From: Pseudomonadota bacterium
GTDB lineage: Bacteria; Pseudomonadota; Gammaproteobacteria; Burkholderiales; Burkholderiaceae_C
Assembly (NCBI GenBank): GCA_018241225.1
Contig: JAFEEG010000001.1
Span: 1 to 64,000, forward strand
Length of the DNA stretch: 64,000 nt
Direction: 5' to 3'
Shown: piece after piece, positions 1-8,835 of the stretch
Position numbering within the stretch: position 1 is the stretch's first letter
Layout: each line of letters begins with the position of its first letter
The notes under the pieces: generated by a model
What the model was told of the DNA's origin: nothing
Database searches by the model: none
The model's input: only the letters and a program-made list of their open reading frames with translations
Program-made: the position numbers and the translations under genes

Positions 1-117
1 TCTCGACTCGCGCAAACTTCAAGAAGCTTTTTATTCGAGCCCTTCGAATCTCGGTGCCAACCCTCCGATTTCGGAGAATCCGGCGATTCGCTTTATAGAG
101 CTCTCACTTAAAGCAGA
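1..117. other. Non-coding left edge
   Basis: No convincing reading frame, RNA gene or repeat is visible here. The stretch is less GC-rich than the rest of the window and lies just before a hairpin terminator. It may be the intergenic end of a locus outside the window. Confidence 0.4.
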
Positions 118-143
118 AAGCCCAGTCATCTTTGACTGGGCTT
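118..143 (-). terminator. Hairpin terminator after the unrecognised helical protein
   Basis: A perfect 11-bp stem (AAGCCCAGTCA and its complement) closes a 4-nt loop. On the minus strand it is followed by a T-rich tract, as expected of a Rho-independent terminator for the minus-strand gene that stops at 187. It could also work for transcription arriving from the left. Confidence 0.65.
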
Positions 144-186
144 GGGGGCTGTAGGAGCCGGACGCGCTTCCCTGTACCTCGGGGCG

Positions 187-597
187 CTAGCCTCCATCTG
201 CCGTGCGGACAGCTTCGGCCTGTCGCGCCAGTTCGGTTGCCTCGACAACCTGCTTGAGCGACAGCCGGCCGGCCAAGTCTACCTCACCCGCCAGGACACT
301 CTCCAAGGCCGATCGTCCCTCACGCCCAGCCAACCAAGCGAATGCCGAGGTGATCGATCCTCCCCCGAACTTCACTCGCATCGCGCTGGACGCCGCGCGG
401 CTCACTTCGGCAAACGACGCTTGATCCTTGGCAACGGCCGCCGCAAGGACGACTGTGCAAAACGCTTCGAGCTTCTCGGCTTCCGTGCGCAGCCGACGGG
501 CCTTGGCTTCGCTTTGAGCCGCGAAGCCATGAAGTGCCGCCTCGTGGGATTCGGAGAACGTCTGGATTTCCCGGCCCTCTTGCCAGTTCGAGTCCAT
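187..597 (-). CDS. Unrecognised Ala-rich helical protein
   Basis: I do not recognise this protein. From the ATG at 597 it is 136 residues long, rich in Ala, Glu, Arg and Ser, with no signal peptide or membrane segment. Its heptad-like helical pattern (residues about 10-60) resembles phasins and other granule- or chaperone-like helical proteins in general character only. The frame stays open upstream to 924, with further in-frame ATG codons at 789 and 924. I prefer 597 because upstream residues look less protein-like and a GAGG lies upstream of it, but 789 is a real alternative. It is followed by a good hairpin terminator. The long plus-strand frame over the same DNA is Arg/Ser/Cys-rich and looks like a shadow. 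Confidence 0.45.
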   Translation of the reverse strand: MDSNWQEGREIQTFSESHEAALHGFAAQSEAKARRLRTEAEKLEAFCTVVLAAAVAKDQASFAEVSRAASSAMRVKFGGGSITSAFAWLAGREGRSALESVLAGEVDLAGRLSLKQVVEATELARQAEAVRTADGG

Positions 598-913
598 GCG
601 TTGCACAGCCTCGACGCGGCAGCCACGAGCGTTGGATGCCCGATCCGCCGCAGCAACTGCTGAACTGGCGTGTGCCAGATCCCACACTAGCAGGGGTGCC
701 CGGGTCGCTCCAGGCACAGCCCATCGTCCGTCAACGTTGAGATAGCGCGCATACGCGCTGGATGACCCACCGTGGCGGGCTGGCTCCATATGCTCCGAGG
801 AGTTCTCGACGAGAGACAGCAGGAAGTACGGTTTGGGGTGACATGGTGGTTGTCCCTGGTGAATGTTCAACACCGCAATTCTTGCAGCGCTCAGGCGACG
901 ACGGCTTTCATGA

Positions 914-1249
914 CCGCCATCCACTGGTTCACGCTGGTCGTGGCTTGCTCAACTGGTCGGCCTGATGTCGGGCCTGTTCGAGCAATGCCTTGTCAGGCGT
1001 GCGGTGATCAGTTCCCTCTCCAACATCGAAGCATGCATCTCTGGCGGCTCACCCTGGCCCCGCCGTGAAGGCCAGGTCTGCGCCCGCATCCTCTACGGAC
1101 TGACGACCACAGGCATCGCGCTGGATCTTGGCGTGTCCAACGAGACGGTCAAGACCTTGCGAAAGCTGGCCTACCGGCGCCTGGGCACCGGCAGCGAACG
1201 AGAACTGCTGCAGGGGTGCCTGATCCTGTGGGAGGGGGCCTGCTGCTAG
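914..1249 (+). pseudogene. Truncated LuxR-type regulator (C-terminal HTH only)
   Basis: From the ATG at 965 the frame encodes 94 residues; it is open upstream only to a stop at 911-913. Residues about 34-85 carry a GerE/LuxR helix-turn-helix: the motif REGQVCARILYGLTT, then GIALDLGVSNETVKTLRK and a following AYRRLG. Relatives of this type are usually several hundred residues long with a large N-terminal sensory part, which is missing here. The simplest reading is a decayed remnant. A small free-standing HTH protein cannot be excluded. No phosphoacceptor domain or partner kinase is nearby. Confidence 0.55.
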
Positions 1250-1263
1250 GCAAGGCCACGGCC

Positions 1264-1581
1264 TCAATTCAAGGACACGTTGAGATATCCGCCCAGTTCG
1301 GTCTGGCGGAATTCGCCAACAGGCACGCGCCTGTCCTCGAGGTCCTTGAAGCGCACAACAATCTGGGAGTGATCGCGCTCCCAGCAGCCTCGCAACGAGG
1401 TACCGTCAAGGGCCGTGAGATAGGCCACGCGGCGCGGCGCGGTGCAGTCGCCCACGTCGTCGGTCAGGCCGATCACATTGCCTTGGTCGCCCGTTGCGAG
1501 GAAGGTGACGCTCGGATGCAGGCTGCATGCCGCGATGAATACGCAGACCGCGGCAAGTGCTGGAGTTTGAAAATTACCCAT
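1264..1581 (-). CDS. Small putative lipoprotein
   Basis: The 105-residue protein starts at the ATG at 1581, which has a strong ribosome-binding site (GGGAGG, about 7 nt upstream); a longer frame to 1671 lacks this support. The N-terminus is a short signal peptide ending in a lipobox (FIAACS), so the mature protein should begin at Cys and be membrane-anchored by lipid. The rest is a polar domain with a further Cys pair (GDC and RGC) that could form a disulfide in the periplasm. I do not recognise the family. It is isolated, with no operon partner. Confidence 0.6.
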   Translation of the reverse strand: MGNFQTPALAAVCVFIAACSLHPSVTFLATGDQGNVIGLTDDVGDCTAPRRVAYLTALDGTSLRGCWERDHSQIVVRFKDLEDRRVPVGEFRQTELGGYLNVSLN

Positions 1582-1727
1582 GACGCAACCTCCCGTTCGA
1601 AAGGTGTGGTCGATCCGCGCGATGAAAGCGCTGGCAACACTATCGCAGGCAGGGCACGCTGTCATCCCCAACCTAAGGGGAGTGCCGCTCGGCCGAAGGC
1701 TGGCTTTCCGGCTATGTCAACAAGCCG

Positions 1728-2735
1728 CTAGCGCACCAGAAAGCCGTTGCGCAGCGGGTCGCGCTCGTCGAGGACCCAGTTGGCAACGCCGCAGATGTGG
1801 GCGTGGCCCGAGACTTCGGGGATCACGGCGTCGAGCTGCCCGACGCGCGTTTCCTGAAGCACCTTGGCCTTGAACACAGTGCCGATGACCGACTCGTTGA
1901 CGATGGCCTCCCCCAGCGCAATCTGCCCACGCAGGTAAAGCTGCGCGACTCGCCCTGCGGTGCCGGAACCCGTGGGCGAGCGGTCCACCTCTCGGTCCGC
2001 GAACACGCAGCAGTTCGCCTGGGTCGAGCCTGGGTGGCGCGGTGCGCCGTCGATGATCGTGCCGTAGATGTGGTTGATCTCGGGGATGTCCGGATGAACG
2101 ACCGGAAACGCGATGTTCGCGGCCTGCTTGACCTCCGCGCCGAACTGCTTGAGCGCCTCGATCGACGATTCGTGGATCTCCAGGCCATGCGGCTTGCCGC
2201 TGGTGTAGAAGTAGAACGCACCGCCGTACGCAATGTCGCCGGTGACCGCGCCGAAGGTCGGCGTCTGCACCGTCGCGTCGCGCTTGAAGATGAAGGACGG
2301 CACATTGACGAAGCGCACGCCGTTGGCGTGCTGCCCATCCCACTGCACGAAGGCCTCGATGAAGCCGCAAGGCGCATCGATGCCAACGCGCGTTTGCGGC
2401 ACATGCCGCTCGACCCATCCCAGCTCGACCGCCGCAGTCGCCAGGGCAATGACGCCGTGGCCGCAATGGTCGCTGTAACCCTCGTTGTGCATGAAGATCA
2501 CGCCGAAATCCGCCGTGGGCGACACGGGCGTGGTCAGGTAGGCACCGTACATGTCGGCATGGCCGCGCGGCTCGAACATGAGGGCCTTGCGGATGTCGTC
2601 CGCGTTCTGCAGCAACCACGCCCGGCGCTCGACGATGGAGCGGCCAGGCATCTTCGGCACGCCGGAGGTGACGATGCGAAACGGCTCGCCACCGGTATGG
2701 ACTTCGACGGTGCTGATGGTTCGGGTGATCTGCAT
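1728..2735 (-). CDS. trans-3-hydroxy-L-proline dehydratase (proline racemase superfamily)
   Basis: This 335-residue cytoplasmic enzyme should dehydrate trans-3-hydroxy-L-proline to delta-1-pyrroline-2-carboxylate. The proline racemase fold is clear: first catalytic Cys91 in the motif DHCGHG. At the second catalytic position, where racemases and 4-hydroxyproline epimerases have Cys, this protein has Thr255 in DRSPTGSGT. Cys/Thr is the signature of the dehydratase branch, which includes human L3HYPDH. It lies 29 nt downstream of putA on the same strand, so the two are probably co-transcribed and connect hydroxyproline to proline oxidation. A pyrroline-2-carboxylate reductase is needed between them and is not in this window. 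The start is the ATG at 2735; a much longer upstream frame runs antisense-like into putA and is rejected. Confidence 0.88.
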   Translation of the reverse strand: MQITRTISTVEVHTGGEPFRIVTSGVPKMPGRSIVERRAWLLQNADDIRKALMFEPRGHADMYGAYLTTPVSPTADFGVIFMHNEGYSDHCGHGVIALATAAVELGWVERHVPQTRVGIDAPCGFIEAFVQWDGQHANGVRFVNVPSFIFKRDATVQTPTFGAVTGDIAYGGAFYFYTSGKPHGLEIHESSIEALKQFGAEVKQAANIAFPVVHPDIPEINHIYGTIIDGAPRHPGSTQANCCVFADREVDRSPTGSGTAGRVAQLYLRGQIALGEAIVNESVIGTVFKAKVLQETRVGQLDAVIPEVSGHAHICGVANWVLDERDPLRNGFLVR

Positions 2736-2764
2736 GGATCGCTCTTGAACGGATGGTTGGTGTT

Positions 2765-5700
2765 TCAGGCAATCGTCATCAGGCTCGCATTGCCCCCGGC
2801 GGCAGCCGTGTTGGTGCTCATGGCACGCTCGATGACCAGGGCTTCCAGCGGCAGATGATCGCCCTCGGCCGCGAAGCAGCGCAAGCTCACGATGGGTCCG
2901 TCGCGCTGCGCGAGGCGTGCCAGGGCCGCCAGCAGGCCGGCCTGGCTGCCCTGGTGCAAGGCGGCGTCGAACTCCACGCCCGGCTGGGTCCAGTCCTTGG
3001 CCAGGGCAATGTGCTCCTGTACATCCAGCGGCAGGCTCGCCAAAAGCGCCTGCGTCTGCGGCGTGGAGGGCCAGATCGCCCGGCAGCCCACGGTCAAGGC
3101 GGCCGCCAGCTGGAACAAGAGGGACTGCTCCGTCTCGGCCAGGCACAGCACGGCCTCGCGCGGCAGCAGCGAATAGACGTTGCGCTCGCCGGTCGGCCCC
3201 ACCACCGCGCGCGTCCGGCGTCCACCTGCCAGCGCCACCAGTTGCTGGCATTGCGCCGCATTGCGCCGGTCGCGGTGCTTGGCGATCCACGCCACCAGCG
3301 ACTCGAAGGCTGGCGCCGGGCCGACGGCCTGCCCTTCGACCGCGGACCCCGGCAGCCCCTGCTCGCCCGCACGGGCGAGCACGTCCGACGGGCCCCGCGC
3401 CAGCAGTCGATAGAGATACAGGGGGCCGCCTGCCTTGGGCCCAGTTCCCGACAGGCCTTCGCCGCCGAACGGCTGCACGCCCACAACAGCCCCCACCATG
3501 TTGCGGTTCACGTAGATGTTGCCAACGTGCGCGCTCGCGACCACTTGCCCAATCGTCTCGTCGATGCGCGTGTGCAAGCCCATGGTCAAGCCGTAGCCTG
3601 TTGCGCTGATCTGCGCCATCAGGCTCGCCAGATCTGCGCGGGCATAGCGCACCACGTGAAGCACCGGACCGAACACTTCGCGCTTGAGCTCCGAGATGCT
3701 GTCCAGCTCGATCAGCGTCGGAAGCACATAGGTCCCGCCCTCCAGCACGTCGTGATGGCTGCGGCCCAGGCGCTGCACCCGGCGGCCCCTGCCCTGCATT
3801 GCTTGCACATGTGCCTCGATGCCCTCGCGCGCCTGCGCGTCGATCACAGGGCCCACGTCCGTTCGCAGCAAGGCCGGATTGCCGACGCTGGCCTCACTCA
3901 TCGCGCCACGCAGCATGTGCAGCAGACGGTCTGCCACGTCGTCCTGCACGCACAACAGCCGCAGTGCCGAGCATCGCTGGCCCGCGCTGTCGAAGGCCGA
4001 GGCCATCACGTCCGCCACCACCTGCTCGACCAAGGCCGACGAGTCCACGATCATCGCGTTCTGCCCGCCGGTTTCCGCGATGAGCGGCACCGGTGCGCCC
4101 GTCGGGCCGAGCCGGCCGGCCATGGCGCGCTGAAGAAGCCGTGCCACCTCCGTCGAGCCGGTGAACATGACGCCCTGCACGCGCGCATCGGCCACCAGGC
4201 GCGCACCGACGACGGCGCCGCGACCGGGCAGCAACTGCAGCGCGGCACGCGGAATGCCCGCCTCGTGCAGCAGTGCAACGGCTTCGGCTGCAACCAGCGA
4301 GGTCTGCTCGGCCGGCTTGGCCAGCACCGTGTTGCCGGCGGCCAGCGCCGCGCAAACTTGCCCGACGAAGATGGCCAGCGGGAAGTTCCACGGGCTGATG
4401 CACAGCACCGGGCCGAGCGGCCGGTGCGTGGCGCTGTCGCCGAAGTCGGCACGCGCCTGCGCGGCGTAGAAGCGAAGGAAGTCGATGGCCTCTCGCACCT
4501 CCGCAATGCCGTTGGAATAGGTCTTGCCCGCTTCGCGCGCCAGCAGGCCCAGGAGATTCGGCAGGCTCGCCTGCAAGGCATCGGCGGTGCGTTCGAGTGC
4601 CGCTGCGCGCTGCTCGGCCGGCGTGTCGGCCCAGGTCGGCGCAAACCGGGTCGCGGTTTGCAGGGCGCCGTCGATCTCGGCCTCGGTGGCCTCGCGCACC
4701 TGGCCGACGATGTCACGATGGTCAGCCGGATTGAGCACCGGCGTCCACGCCGCGTCGCCAGATGCCACGGGCTCGGCCAGCATGGGTTGCGCCGACCACT
4801 GGGCCGGCGCCTCTTTCACGAGCAGTTGCTCCAGCGCCTTGAGCGTGTCTTCGTTGGACAGGTCCAGCCCCGCGGAATTGCGGCGAGCGTCGCCATACAG
4901 GTCCGAAGGGCTCGCGATGGAGGGATGCGGTCGTCCCAGCGCGCCCTCCTCCCGCGCCATGCGCTCCACAGCGGCCACTGGGTCTTCCACCAGCAACTCG
5001 AGCGGGATGGACGGGTCGGCGATGCGATTGACGAAGGACGTGTTGGCGCCGTTTTCCAGCAGCCGCCGCACCAGATAGGCCAGCAGCGTCTCGTGCGTTC
5101 CCACTGGGGCGTAGATGCGGCATGGACGCCCGAGCTTGCCGTCTTCGGTGCGGCCCACCACCTGCTCGTACAGCGGCTCGCCCATGCCATGCAGGCACTG
5201 GAATTCGTACTGGCCCGGCTTGTATGCGGCAGGATCGGCCATCGTGTAGATCGCGGCCATCGTGTGCGCGTTGTGCGTGGCGAACTGCGGGTAGATCTGT
5301 GCCGGCGCGGCGAGCAGCTTGCGCGCGCAAGCCAGGTAAGACACGTCGGTGTACACCTTGCGCGTGTAGACCGGATAACCATTCTGGCCGTCGACCTGCG
5401 CGCGCTTGATCTCGCTGTCCCAGTACGCACCCTTGACCAGCCGCACCATCAAGCGGCGCCGGCTGCGCCGAGCCAGGTCGATCACGTAGTCGATGACGAA
5501 GGGGCAGCGCTTCTGATAGGCCTGTATGACGAACCCGATGCCGTTCCAGCCTGCCAGGCTGGGCTCGAAGCACAGCCGTTCCAGCAGGTCCAGCGACAGC
5601 TCCAGCCGGTCGGCTTCTTCCGCATCGATGTTCAGGCCGATGTCGTAGCGCTGGGCCAGCATGACCAGGTTGCGCACGACCGGGTACAGCTCGTCCATCA

Positions 5701-6538
5701 CCCGCTCTTGCTGGGCACGGGCGTACCTCGGGTGCAGCGCAGACAGCTTGATCGAAATGCCAGGCCCCTCGTACACGCCGCGCCCGTTCGATGCCTTGCC
5801 GATGGCGTGAATGGCCTGTTCGTACGACTGCCGATAGCGGTCGGCGTCCGCCGCCGTCATGGCCGCTTCACCCAGCATGTCGTAGGAGTAGCGAAAGCCC
5901 TGCACCTCGAACTCGCGTGCGTTGTCCAGCGCTTCCTTGATGGTCTCTCCAGTGACGAACTGCTCGCCCATCATGCGCATGGCCATGTCCACGCCCTTGC
6001 GGATCAACGGCTCGCCACCCTTGGCGATCAAGCGCGTGAGCAGCGCCGACAGCGACGACTCGCTGTGCGTGGCCACCAGCTTGCCGGTGAGCAGCAGGCC
6101 CCAGGTGGCGGCATTCACGAAGAGCGAGGGGCTGCGTCCGGCATGCTCCTGCCAATGCCCGCTGGAAATCTTGTCGCGGATCAACGCATCTCGCGTCGCC
6201 ATGTCGGGGATGCGCAGCAATGCTTCGGCCAGGCACATCAAGGCCACGCCCTCCTGCGACGAGAGCGCGTATTCCTGCAGAAGTCCTTGAACGATGCCGG
6301 CACGACCGGCTGAGTTCTTGCGCTCGCGAAGGCGCTGCGCGAGCTTCAACGCCAGGGCGTTGGCATGGCCGCCGGCCTCGGGGGACAGCGTGGCTTGCGC
6401 AAGCAACTGCGCAACCGCTTGCGGCTCCGGACGGCGGTACGCCGCGGTGATCTGCTCGCGCAATTCGGAGCTGGCACGGGGTGCGCCGGCAAAGCTGCGG
6501 AACAACGAAGCGGGGTCGAAGCGAGGGACGGAGGACAT
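2765..6538 (-). CDS. putA: Bifunctional proline dehydrogenase / P5C dehydrogenase PutA
   Basis: The 1257-residue protein oxidises proline to P5C with FAD and then to glutamate with NAD+, channelling the intermediate. An alpha-helical N-terminal arm (about 1-170) precedes the proline dehydrogenase barrel (about 190-480, with GPGISIKLSALHPRY and MVRLVKGAYWDSEIK). The aldehyde dehydrogenase domain follows, with catalytic Cys856 in DSAGQRCSALRLL, and a C-terminal domain extends to residue 1257. There is no N-terminal ribbon-helix-helix DNA-binding domain. PutA here is therefore not its own repressor; the divergent Lrp-type gene is the likely regulator. The ATG at 6538 has a GGAG just upstream. 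The hydroxyproline dehydratase gene follows after 29 nt. Confidence 0.95.
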   Translation of the reverse strand: MSSVPRFDPASLFRSFAGAPRASSELREQITAAYRRPEPQAVAQLLAQATLSPEAGGHANALALKLAQRLRERKNSAGRAGIVQGLLQEYALSSQEGVALMCLAEALLRIPDMATRDALIRDKISSGHWQEHAGRSPSLFVNAATWGLLLTGKLVATHSESSLSALLTRLIAKGGEPLIRKGVDMAMRMMGEQFVTGETIKEALDNAREFEVQGFRYSYDMLGEAAMTAADADRYRQSYEQAIHAIGKASNGRGVYEGPGISIKLSALHPRYARAQQERVMDELYPVVRNLVMLAQRYDIGLNIDAEEADRLELSLDLLERLCFEPSLAGWNGIGFVIQAYQKRCPFVIDYVIDLARRSRRRLMVRLVKGAYWDSEIKRAQVDGQNGYPVYTRKVYTDVSYLACARKLLAAPAQIYPQFATHNAHTMAAIYTMADPAAYKPGQYEFQCLHGMGEPLYEQVVGRTEDGKLGRPCRIYAPVGTHETLLAYLVRRLLENGANTSFVNRIADPSIPLELLVEDPVAAVERMAREEGALGRPHPSIASPSDLYGDARRNSAGLDLSNEDTLKALEQLLVKEAPAQWSAQPMLAEPVASGDAAWTPVLNPADHRDIVGQVREATEAEIDGALQTATRFAPTWADTPAEQRAAALERTADALQASLPNLLGLLAREAGKTYSNGIAEVREAIDFLRFYAAQARADFGDSATHRPLGPVLCISPWNFPLAIFVGQVCAALAAGNTVLAKPAEQTSLVAAEAVALLHEAGIPRAALQLLPGRGAVVGARLVADARVQGVMFTGSTEVARLLQRAMAGRLGPTGAPVPLIAETGGQNAMIVDSSALVEQVVADVMASAFDSAGQRCSALRLLCVQDDVADRLLHMLRGAMSEASVGNPALLRTDVGPVIDAQAREGIEAHVQAMQGRGRRVQRLGRSHHDVLEGGTYVLPTLIELDSISELKREVFGPVLHVVRYARADLASLMAQISATGYGLTMGLHTRIDETIGQVVASAHVGNIYVNRNMVGAVVGVQPFGGEGLSGTGPKAGGPLYLYRLLARGPSDVLARAGEQGLPGSAVEGQAVGPAPAFESLVAWIAKHRDRRNAAQCQQLVALAGGRRTRAVVGPTGERNVYSLLPREAVLCLAETEQSLLFQLAAALTVGCRAIWPSTPQTQALLASLPLDVQEHIALAKDWTQPGVEFDAALHQGSQAGLLAALARLAQRDGPIVSLRCFAAEGDHLPLEALVIERAMSTNTAAAGGNASLMTIA

Positions 6539-6566
6539 GGCGTCGCGCTGATCAATGAACTGTGAA

Positions 6567-6576
6567 TATGCGCATA
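6567..6576. promoter_or_regulatory. Palindrome in the putA / lrp divergent promoter region
   Basis: The 10-nt sequence TATGCGCATA is a perfect palindrome in the 75-nt gap between two divergent starts. It is flanked by AT-rich sequence giving a CATAAT hexamer on the plus strand and CATATT on the minus strand, both usable as -10 elements. It could be the operator of the adjacent Lrp-type regulator controlling both directions. This is inferred from position and symmetry only. Confidence 0.35.
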
Positions 6577-6613
6577 ATGCCCAGCAGTCAACCGAATTTT
6601 TGTTCGAAGATTG

Positions 6614-7123
6614 ATGCCATCGCAGAACAATTCACCATCAGCAAGCGCCGACCTGCTGGGTCTGGACCGCCTGGACCTGCGGATCCTCGATGCGCTCCAG
6701 TCCGACGGCCGCATGGCCAATCTGAAGCTCGCAGAGACAGTGGGGCTCTCTCCCACCGCGGCCCTGGCCCGGGTGCAGCGGCTCACACGCGACGGCTACA
6801 TCCTCGGCTACGAGGCGCGCCTGAACCCCATGAAGCTGGGCGCCGGCATGCTGGTGTTCGTCGAGATCCTGCTGGACCGCACGACCCCCAATGTCTTCGA
6901 CGAATTCAAGGCTGCGGTGCAGGTGCGGCCGGAGATCATGGAATGCCACATGGTCGCGGGCGGCTTCGACTACCTGATCAAGACGCGCAGCGCAAACATG
7001 GACGACTACCGCCGATTTGCCGGCACCGTGCTGTGGCAGTTGCCGGGCGTGCGCGAGACGCGGACCTATGCCGTGATGGAAGAAGTGAAGAACTCGGCCA
7101 AGCTGGTCCTGCCGGGCGTGTAG
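6614..7123 (+). CDS. Lrp/AsnC family regulator, probably of putA
   Basis: The 169-residue protein has an N-terminal winged HTH (about residues 15-70, with LDRLDLRILDALQSDGRM and LSPTAALARVQRLTRDGYI) and a C-terminal RAM/AsnC ligand-binding domain (about 80-160, with HMVAGGFDYLIKTR). The arrangement matches proline-responsive PutR activators, which are transcribed divergently from putA. The start is taken as the ATG at 6614; a TTG just before it would add one residue. It converges with the EamA transporter gene 13 nt downstream. Confidence 0.88.
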   Translation: MPSQNNSPSASADLLGLDRLDLRILDALQSDGRMANLKLAETVGLSPTAALARVQRLTRDGYILGYEARLNPMKLGAGMLVFVEILLDRTTPNVFDEFKAAVQVRPEIMECHMVAGGFDYLIKTRSANMDDYRRFAGTVLWQLPGVRETRTYAVMEEVKNSAKLVLPGV

Positions 7124-7136
7124 CCGTGAAGTGTGG

Positions 7137-8117
7137 CTAGGCGTGCGGCTGTGGCGAAACGCGCCGGTGCGCCGCCAGGCAGCTCAGCACGCCCAGGATC
7201 ACGCAGCCAAAGGCGACCATCTCCGCCGGCGCAGGCGCACGGTGCTCCCACATCAAGCCGTAAAGCAGGGCGAAGAAGGTCTCGAACAGGATCATCTGCC
7301 CGAGCAGGGTCAGGGGCAGCAGGCGGCTCATCCGATTCCAGCAGGCATTGCCCACCACGGAAGCCAGCAGGGCCACGGCGCTCACCACGACGGCAAAGCG
7401 CATCCACTCCTGCGCGCCGTGATGCGTTCCCTCCAGTGCAAGGGCCAAAGGGATCAGCACCAGGCTTTGCGCGCCGGTCACCAGGCCGGTCAGCAGGTTC
7501 CACTCGTGGGCGGAAATGTCGTGCAGACGGGCCAGGCAACGGGCGTTGCCTACGGCAAAGGCCGTCCAGGAAGCCAGCGCACCGATCGCGCAGGCCAGCG
7601 CCACCAGTTGCTGGCCCGTCGTCGTTCCCGCAGCGGGCGCCGCCAGGGCCTGCCAGCCGATGCACGCCGTGCCCAGCGCACAAAGCAGGATGGAGGGCAG
7701 CAAGCGCCGCAAGGGAACCGCCCCCTTGTCACGGCTGCCGATGATCGTGACCGTGACCGGCAAGAAGCCGATCACCAGCGAGGTCATCGCAATGCCACCC
7801 ATCTGCACTGCGGCGGAAAGCAGCACGTAGTAGAGCGTGTTGCCGGCCAGCGCGAGCCAGAACAAGTTGATCCATTGATTGCGCGACACGCGGCCGCGAA
7901 TGGCTCGCCACCTCGAGGCGATCAACGCCATTGCGATGAGCCCGTAGCAGAAGTAGCGGCCCGCGCTCAACTGCAGTGGACCGAACCCTTCGACCAGCTT
8001 CGGCGCCAGGAAGACGAGTCCCCACAAGGCACCCGCACCTGCCCCGTAGGCAATGCCCGAGAGCGTCCGCGCGGAAGTCGACGCACCGGGCGCTAACAGG
8101 GTCGAGTTCGAAGTCAT
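7137..8117 (-). CDS. EamA/DMT family transporter
   Basis: A 326-residue inner-membrane protein with about ten hydrophobic segments in two repeated halves, as in the drug/metabolite transporter superfamily, and a short polar N-terminus. Family members usually export amino acids or other metabolites. It is transcribed divergently from an Lrp/AsnC regulator 73 nt away. That arrangement suggests amino-acid-responsive export, but the substrate cannot be read from the sequence. Confidence 0.85.
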   Translation of the reverse strand: MTSNSTLLAPGASTSARTLSGIAYGAGAGALWGLVFLAPKLVEGFGPLQLSAGRYFCYGLIAMALIASRWRAIRGRVSRNQWINLFWLALAGNTLYYVLLSAAVQMGGIAMTSLVIGFLPVTVTIIGSRDKGAVPLRRLLPSILLCALGTACIGWQALAAPAAGTTTGQQLVALACAIGALASWTAFAVGNARCLARLHDISAHEWNLLTGLVTGAQSLVLIPLALALEGTHHGAQEWMRFAVVVSAVALLASVVGNACWNRMSRLLPLTLLGQMILFETFFALLYGLMWEHRAPAPAEMVAFGCVILGVLSCLAAHRRVSPQPHA

Positions 8118-8190
8118 CCCTGAATGCTATTCTCGACACGAGGTTTATTCGGCTCGAAATCAGAAGCCTAAACGCAAAATTTTCTCGCCC

Positions 8191-8688
8191 ATGCCGAAGA
8201 AGCGCGCGTCCTCTTCGCCAGTTCTCGACAGGTATGACAGGGCGATCCTGCGCCTGCTGCAGCAGGACAACAAGACGCCCCAGCGGGTGATTGCCGAGGC
8301 AGTGGCGCTGTCCACCGCTGCGGTCCAGCGACGAATCGCCGCCATGGAATCGGCCGGCGTCATCCTTGCCAACGTTGCACTGGTCGACCCCGAGGCCCTG
8401 TCCGCAACCATCACCTCCATCGTCGAGGTGCACCTGCATGACGAGCGCGCCAGCACCGTCGACGCGGCCAAGGCCTTGTTCAAGGACACGCCCGAGGTGC
8501 AGCAGTGCTATTACGTGACCGGGGGCACGAGCTTCGTGCTGGTCATCGTCGCAGCGGACATGCGCACCTACGAGCGGCTGACCCGGCGCCTGTTTGCCGA
8601 GAACGAAACCATCAAGAGTTATCGCAGCCTGGTGGCCTTGGACCGCGTCAAGACCGGGGGCACGGTCACCGTTGCGGATGAGCAATAA
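8191..8688 (+). CDS. Lrp/AsnC family transcriptional regulator
   Basis: From the ATG at 8191 the protein is 165 residues: a basic N-terminal tail, a winged HTH (about 11-60, with RYDRAILRLLQQDNKTPQ and STAAVQRRIAAMESAGVI) and a RAM domain (about 70-155, with YYVTGGTSFVLVIVAAD). A longer frame from 8053 would overlap the divergent transporter and its promoter, so the shorter start is preferred. It probably controls the divergent EamA transporter and perhaps the binding-protein gene 147 nt downstream. The two Lrp-type regulators in this block are distinct in sequence. Confidence 0.85.
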   Translation: MPKKRASSSPVLDRYDRAILRLLQQDNKTPQRVIAEAVALSTAAVQRRIAAMESAGVILANVALVDPEALSATITSIVEVHLHDERASTVDAAKALFKDTPEVQQCYYVTGGTSFVLVIVAADMRTYERLTRRLFAENETIKSYRSLVALDRVKTGGTVTVADEQ

Positions 8689-8835
8689 CCCGGTAGTGAT
8701 TTGTTCGGTGCCAGGCGCCAAATTCGAACTTTTATTTCACTCAGCTCCCCGCATGATTCGCGCCGAACCATGCGTGTCTCGCCCCTCGGGCCAAGCGAGG
8801 CACCAATCATTGGAGGCCCAGTCGTGGAGTTGGAA

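Noticed and set aside
142..663. Long plus-strand frame over the unrecognised helical protein
   Set aside because: Its composition (Arg, Ser, Cys, Gly) is that of an antisense shadow, it lacks a ribosome-binding site, and it overlaps the hairpin terminator.
772..1068. 98-codon frame overlapping the LuxR remnant
   Set aside because: No family features and mixed composition; the LuxR HTH is in a different frame.
1728..2735. Proline racemase or 4-hydroxyproline 2-epimerase
   Set aside because: Both need a second catalytic Cys; this protein has Thr255 there.
1728..3290. 520-codon frame as a long racemase-family protein
   Set aside because: The first 185 codons run antisense-like through putA on the same strand in another frame; the family start is at 2735.
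2753..6313. 1186-codon open frame opposite putA
   Set aside because: High-GC antisense shadow rich in Arg/His/Gln/Ala with no domain; putA on the other strand is unmistakable.
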